Positions 61,578 through 64,000 of a stretch of 64,000 nucleotides of DNA are shown in pieces. Position 1 is the stretch's first letter, and each line of letters opens with the position of its first letter. Source of the DNA: Mycobacterium sp. E2479 (GTDB lineage Bacteria > Actinomycetota > Actinomycetes > Mycobacteriales > Mycobacteriaceae); assembly GCF_001667925.1 (NCBI RefSeq), contig NZ_LZJR01000059.1, forward strand, positions 36,474 to 100,473. Reading direction: 5' to 3'. The notes under the pieces were generated by a model. That model searched no databases, was not told the origin of the DNA, and worked only from the letters and a program-made list of their open reading frames with translations. The position numbers were made by a program, and so were the translations under genes.

Positions 61578-62477
61578 TCAAGCTTTCCCACGACCACTCC
61601 ACCGGGCGATTACCTGGCCGGCGAAATCAAGCATCTGGTCAAGCGTGTGGAACATTGCGAAGGCATCCACGATCGCCTCATCGGCACCGGACCGGGCGAG
61701 GCGCTCGAGCTTATCCGCGACAGAGTCCACGGACGTGCCGGGTTCGAGGTTGATCCGCATGGCCGACTTGAGCGCATCCGGATCGCGGCCGGCGTCCTTC
61801 GCCGCGCGGCGCGCAATCGACCACAGGTGGTCGGTGACCTCGTCCTGCAGCCCCTCGACCCCGAGCCAGCCGGTGCCGCTGCGGCCGACCCGACGCATCG
61901 CGGCCTCGCTGGCACCGCCGATCCAGATGGGCGGACCGCCGGCCTGGACCGGGCGCAGGTCGGCATGGACCGGTGGCAGTGAGAAGAACTCGCTGTCCCA
62001 GGACACCGGGGTGGTCGTCCACCACTCGTGCAGGAACGCGAGCAGGTCATCGAGCATCTTCCCGCGGCGGCGCCAGTCCGCGCCGCGGGCGATGTCGTGT
62101 TCGTCCTTCATCCACCCGATTCCCACGCCAACGTCGAGGCGGCCGTCGCTGAGCACGTCGAGCGTGGTCAGCAGCCGGGCCAGGTGCACCGGCTCGTAGT
62201 AGAACGTGCTGAGCGTGCTGGCGTTCAGCCGCACCCGGCTGGTCGCCGTCGCGGCGACCGTCCACAGCAGCACCGGATCGAGGTAGCGGGTCATCTGCGG
62301 CGGGTACGGCTGCTCTTTGCCCGGGTAGGTGCTGCGCATATCGACCGGCGTGACCAGGCGATCGCCGACCCACAGCGTGTCATAGCCGAGGTCCTCGAGT
62401 CCGCGGCAGAACGCACTCAGACCATCGGCGCCGCTGACAGCGGGCCCGACGATGGGAAGTGCGAAACCAAGCTTCAT
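61578..62477 (-). CDS. LLM-class F420-dependent oxidoreductase
   Basis: A 299-residue TIM-barrel oxidoreductase of the luciferase-like family. Segments such as GYDTLWVGDRLVTPVDMRST, LDVLSDGRLDVGVGIGWMKD and PPIWIGGASEAAMRRVGRSG are those of F420-dependent members in mycobacteria. It lies beside, and in the same direction as, a gene for an F420-reductase-like protein, and both are divergent from a MarR gene. An imperfect copy of the MarR-type operator occurs 20-30 bases upstream of its ATG. Confidence 0.9.
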   Translation of the reverse strand: MKLGFALPIVGPAVSGADGLSAFCRGLEDLGYDTLWVGDRLVTPVDMRSTYPGKEQPYPPQMTRYLDPVLLWTVAATATSRVRLNASTLSTFYYEPVHLARLLTTLDVLSDGRLDVGVGIGWMKDEHDIARGADWRRRGKMLDDLLAFLHEWWTTTPVSWDSEFFSLPPVHADLRPVQAGGPPIWIGGASEAAMRRVGRSGTGWLGVEGLQDEVTDHLWSIARRAAKDAGRDPDALKSAMRINLEPGTSVDSVADKLERLARSGADEAIVDAFAMFHTLDQMLDFAGQVIARWSGRGKA

Positions 62478-62564
62478 CGCTACAATCCTTTCGATGATCG
62501 ATCAACCATTTTTCGTGACGCACGGCGCCCCTGCTCGTTCGCTGCTTGGACCCACGGCGGGCGG

Positions 62565-63188
62565 TCATGCGGGAACGGCGGCGCCGAGGGCGAAGTCGTA
62601 GTTCCCCACCCCGTGGCTGGCGAGACCCATGACGACCAGGCCCGTTCCCTCCAGCCAGTGCGCCATGTTCAAGCCGCCGACGTCCAGCGGGCGCAGCCCA
62701 AGGCTCTCGATGAACTCCGCGACGCCCTCCTTGGCGCGCGCGTCGTCGCCGGCGATAAAGACGTCCAGCGGCCGGCCCTGGGCCAGGACAACACCGAAGA
62801 TCGTGTTGAAGGCCTTCACCACGCGGGCGCTGGCCGGGGCCGCCTTGGCGACTTCCTGCGCGATCGAGGTGTCATCGGGGATGGCGAGCCCGTCGGCGGT
62901 GGAATTGAAGGGGTTGCTGATGTCGACGATGACCTTGCCCGCGAGGGCCTCGCCGTATTGGGCGACCACCGGAACGACATCGGCGTACAACACTGCCACG
63001 ATGACGATGTCCCCGGCCGGCACGTCGCCGAACTCTCCCGTCGTGGCGCCGCCGCCGAGAGCTTTGGCCAGTTCAGCGGCCTTGGACCGATCGCGACCGA
63101 TGACCTCGACGGTGTTTCCGCCCGCTACCGCCAGCGCGCCGATCGCGCGGGCCATGTTCCCGGTGCCGATGATGCTGATGCTGCTCAT
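62565..63188 (-). CDS. NADPH-dependent F420 reductase-like protein
   Basis: A 207-residue NAD(P)-binding protein of the NADP oxidoreductase/coenzyme F420-dependent family. The N-terminal nucleotide motif SIIGTGNMARAIGALAVAGG with a downstream Arg pair (GRDRSKAAEL) points to NADPH. Its length and the VVKAFNTIFG segment fit family members that are fused or associated with F420 chemistry, though the F420-binding itself is not evident here. It would supply F420H2 or reduce another electrophile, next to the LLM oxidoreductase. Starts 98 bases from the divergent MarR gene. Confidence 0.85.
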   Translation of the reverse strand: MSSISIIGTGNMARAIGALAVAGGNTVEVIGRDRSKAAELAKALGGGATTGEFGDVPAGDIVIVAVLYADVVPVVAQYGEALAGKVIVDISNPFNSTADGLAIPDDTSIAQEVAKAAPASARVVKAFNTIFGVVLAQGRPLDVFIAGDDARAKEGVAEFIESLGLRPLDVGGLNMAHWLEGTGLVVMGLASHGVGNYDFALGAAVPA

Positions 63189-63218
63189 GAGGTGTCACAT
63201 CCTGACTATCGAATCGAA

Positions 63219-63263
63219 AAGGTTGACGATTCAACCTTAGGCATCATTTGTTGATGCGTCAAC
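63219..63263. promoter_or_regulatory. Two MarR-type operators in the divergent promoter region
   Basis: Site 1 at 63219-63238 has arms AAGGTTGA and TCAACCTT around CGAT. Site 2 at 63250-63263 has GTTGA and TCAAC around TGCG. Both follow TTGA-N4-TCAA, with centres 28 bp apart. They lie between the F420-reductase-like gene and the MarR gene. A third, partial site (TGATCGATCAACC at 62495-62507) lies before the LLM gene. Confidence 0.6.
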
Positions 63264-63285
63264 TAATCCCGTAACATGGCGGTTA

Positions 63286-63768
63286 ATGGAACCGAACTGG
63301 CTGAATCCTCGCGAAGACCGCGCCTGGCGGGCGTTCCAGCATGCGCATCATCAACTCGACGTGCACCTGAATCGCGGTCTGCAGGAATCGGGCCTGTCCG
63401 GCGCCGACTACGAGATCCTGGCGGTGCTCTCGGGTCACGACGGGGACCGCATGCCCGCACGAGACCTCTGCAAAGCGCTGGGCTGGGAGAAGAGCCGTGT
63501 CTCCCACCAAGTGCGACGCATGCAGAAGGACGGGCTGATCTGCCGCGAGCCCAACCCCGACGACGCCCGGAGCACCATGATCTGCCTACTGCCGGCCGGC
63601 CGGGCCGCCATCCAGAAGGCGGCGCCCGGGCACGTGGAGGACGTCCGCCGGAACTTCATCGACCTGCTCAGCCCGGCTGAGCTCGACATGCTCGCCGCCC
63701 TCAACGAACGAGTCCTGCGGCACCTGGCCAACGACGACGATTCCGCCACCGACGAAGATTCCCCATGA
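63286..63768 (+). CDS. MarR family regulator
   Basis: A 160-residue winged-helix regulator. The recognition region is DLCKALGWEKSRVSHQVRRM, the wing contains PNPDDARSTMICLLPAGR, and the dimerisation helices are at both ends. The ATG at 63286 is chosen; no strong ribosome-binding site. It faces the F420-reductase-like and LLM genes, and its own promoter region contains the TTGA-N4-TCAA sites, so it probably regulates these and itself. The acidic C-terminus (ANDDDSATDEDSP) is dispensable-looking. Confidence 0.92.
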   Translation: MEPNWLNPREDRAWRAFQHAHHQLDVHLNRGLQESGLSGADYEILAVLSGHDGDRMPARDLCKALGWEKSRVSHQVRRMQKDGLICREPNPDDARSTMICLLPAGRAAIQKAAPGHVEDVRRNFIDLLSPAELDMLAALNERVLRHLANDDDSATDEDSP

Positions 63769-63812
63769 CCTTCATCGCCGCTCGGCCACGCTGAACTTCT
63801 TCATCCAGGGAG

Positions 63813-64000
63813 TGTCACCGATCAACCGAAACAACTGTCACGCATCAGCCGAAACACTGTCACGCATCACCCGACGACGAAATGTCACGCATCAGCCGGG
63901 GTCATACACCGAGCGCGCCCGAAGGTGTCTGAGTTCACGACATAGGTGACAGATGAGTCGGGTCATGGGTGACATCTGTGTCGATGCCTGATGAGTCGCG
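63813..64000. mobile_element. Probable end of an insertion sequence with multiple short repeats
   Basis: Four direct repeats of about 20 bp built on TGTCACGCATCAGCCGAAAC start at 63813, 63836, 63858 and 63883 (spacings 23, 22 and 25). Further right are two related 22-bp units beginning GGTGACA in the 63947-63992 stretch. Arrays of this type are known from the ends of IS21-like and IS481-like elements, where a transposase binds. No transposase coding is visible before the window ends, so the element type remains open. Confidence 0.45.

Overview
The window comes from a high-GC mycobacterium. Diagnostic genes are ligC, a mycobacterial-type pyruvate carboxylase, lpqH, tcrX/tcrY, the proXVWZ cluster, REP13E12-type DUF222/HNH, mycolate-genus WS/DGAT, F420/LLM oxidoreductases, cutinase and LCM-type methyltransferases. 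Two blocks follow gene orders I recall from M. tuberculosis: the ligC (Rv3731-like) C-terminus at the left edge, and 38.95-60.0 kb, which runs tRNA-Ser, tadA, Rv3753c, tyrA, Rv3755c, proZWVX, Rv3760, Rv3761c, then (after an extra segment) Rv3762c-like sulfatase, lpqH, tcrY, tcrX and the Rv3767c-like methyltransferase. No database was searched; names rest on remembered family sequences and visible motifs.

Layout. 0-3 kb: ligC end, a DUF222/HNH protein, a small CDGP secreted protein and an orphan domain resembling the tail of phage prohead proteases. 3-12 kb: catabolic/detoxification genes (P450, haloalkane dehalogenase, NUDIX, WS/DGAT, DUF1330, SDR) divergent from a DapB-like/SDR/TetR operon, with a clean palindrome in the shared promoter region. 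12-20 kb: pyruvate carboxylase, a back-to-back fossil of a citE-like gene and a GntR regulator, and a large cyclase-STAND-LuxR regulator divergent from a P450. 21-26 kb: LLM/VOC/metallo-hydrolase/sulfotransferase cluster, DUF2237 and TM2 proteins. 26-35 kb: exported hydrolases (GH5, CAP, GH6, cutinase) surrounding a soluble diiron monooxygenase cluster (tmoABCDE order, no reductase gene) that is divergent from a MarR regulator and a carbonic anhydrase gene that has lost its active-site core by an in-frame deletion. 35-36.7 kb: low-information region with remnants of an RCC1-repeat protein and a DUF3761-like secreted protein, followed by a proline-rich exported protein.

39-60 kb is mostly core genome, interrupted between the Rv3761c-like and Rv3762c-like genes by a histidine phosphatase, a methyltransferase and an acyl-CoA-type operon (phosphotransferase, SDR, acyl-CoA dehydrogenase, TetR, quinone oxidoreductase) with a 21-bp palindrome at its head and three tandem copies of a dispersed 45-bp intergenic repeat inside it. 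60-64 kb: SnoaL-like protein, a third APH-type phosphotransferase, an F420/LLM oxidoreductase plus F420-reductase-like protein divergent from a MarR gene with matching operators, and at the right edge an array of about 20-bp repeats that looks like the end of an insertion sequence.

The points most worth a second look are the deleted carbonic anhydrase beside the reductase-less monooxygenase, the MarR gene with a probable CTG start coupled to it, the citE/gntR deletion scar, the orphan prohead-protease-like domain, and several well-formed operators that can be assigned to local regulators. I did not find a wholly new defence-type or other multi-gene system.
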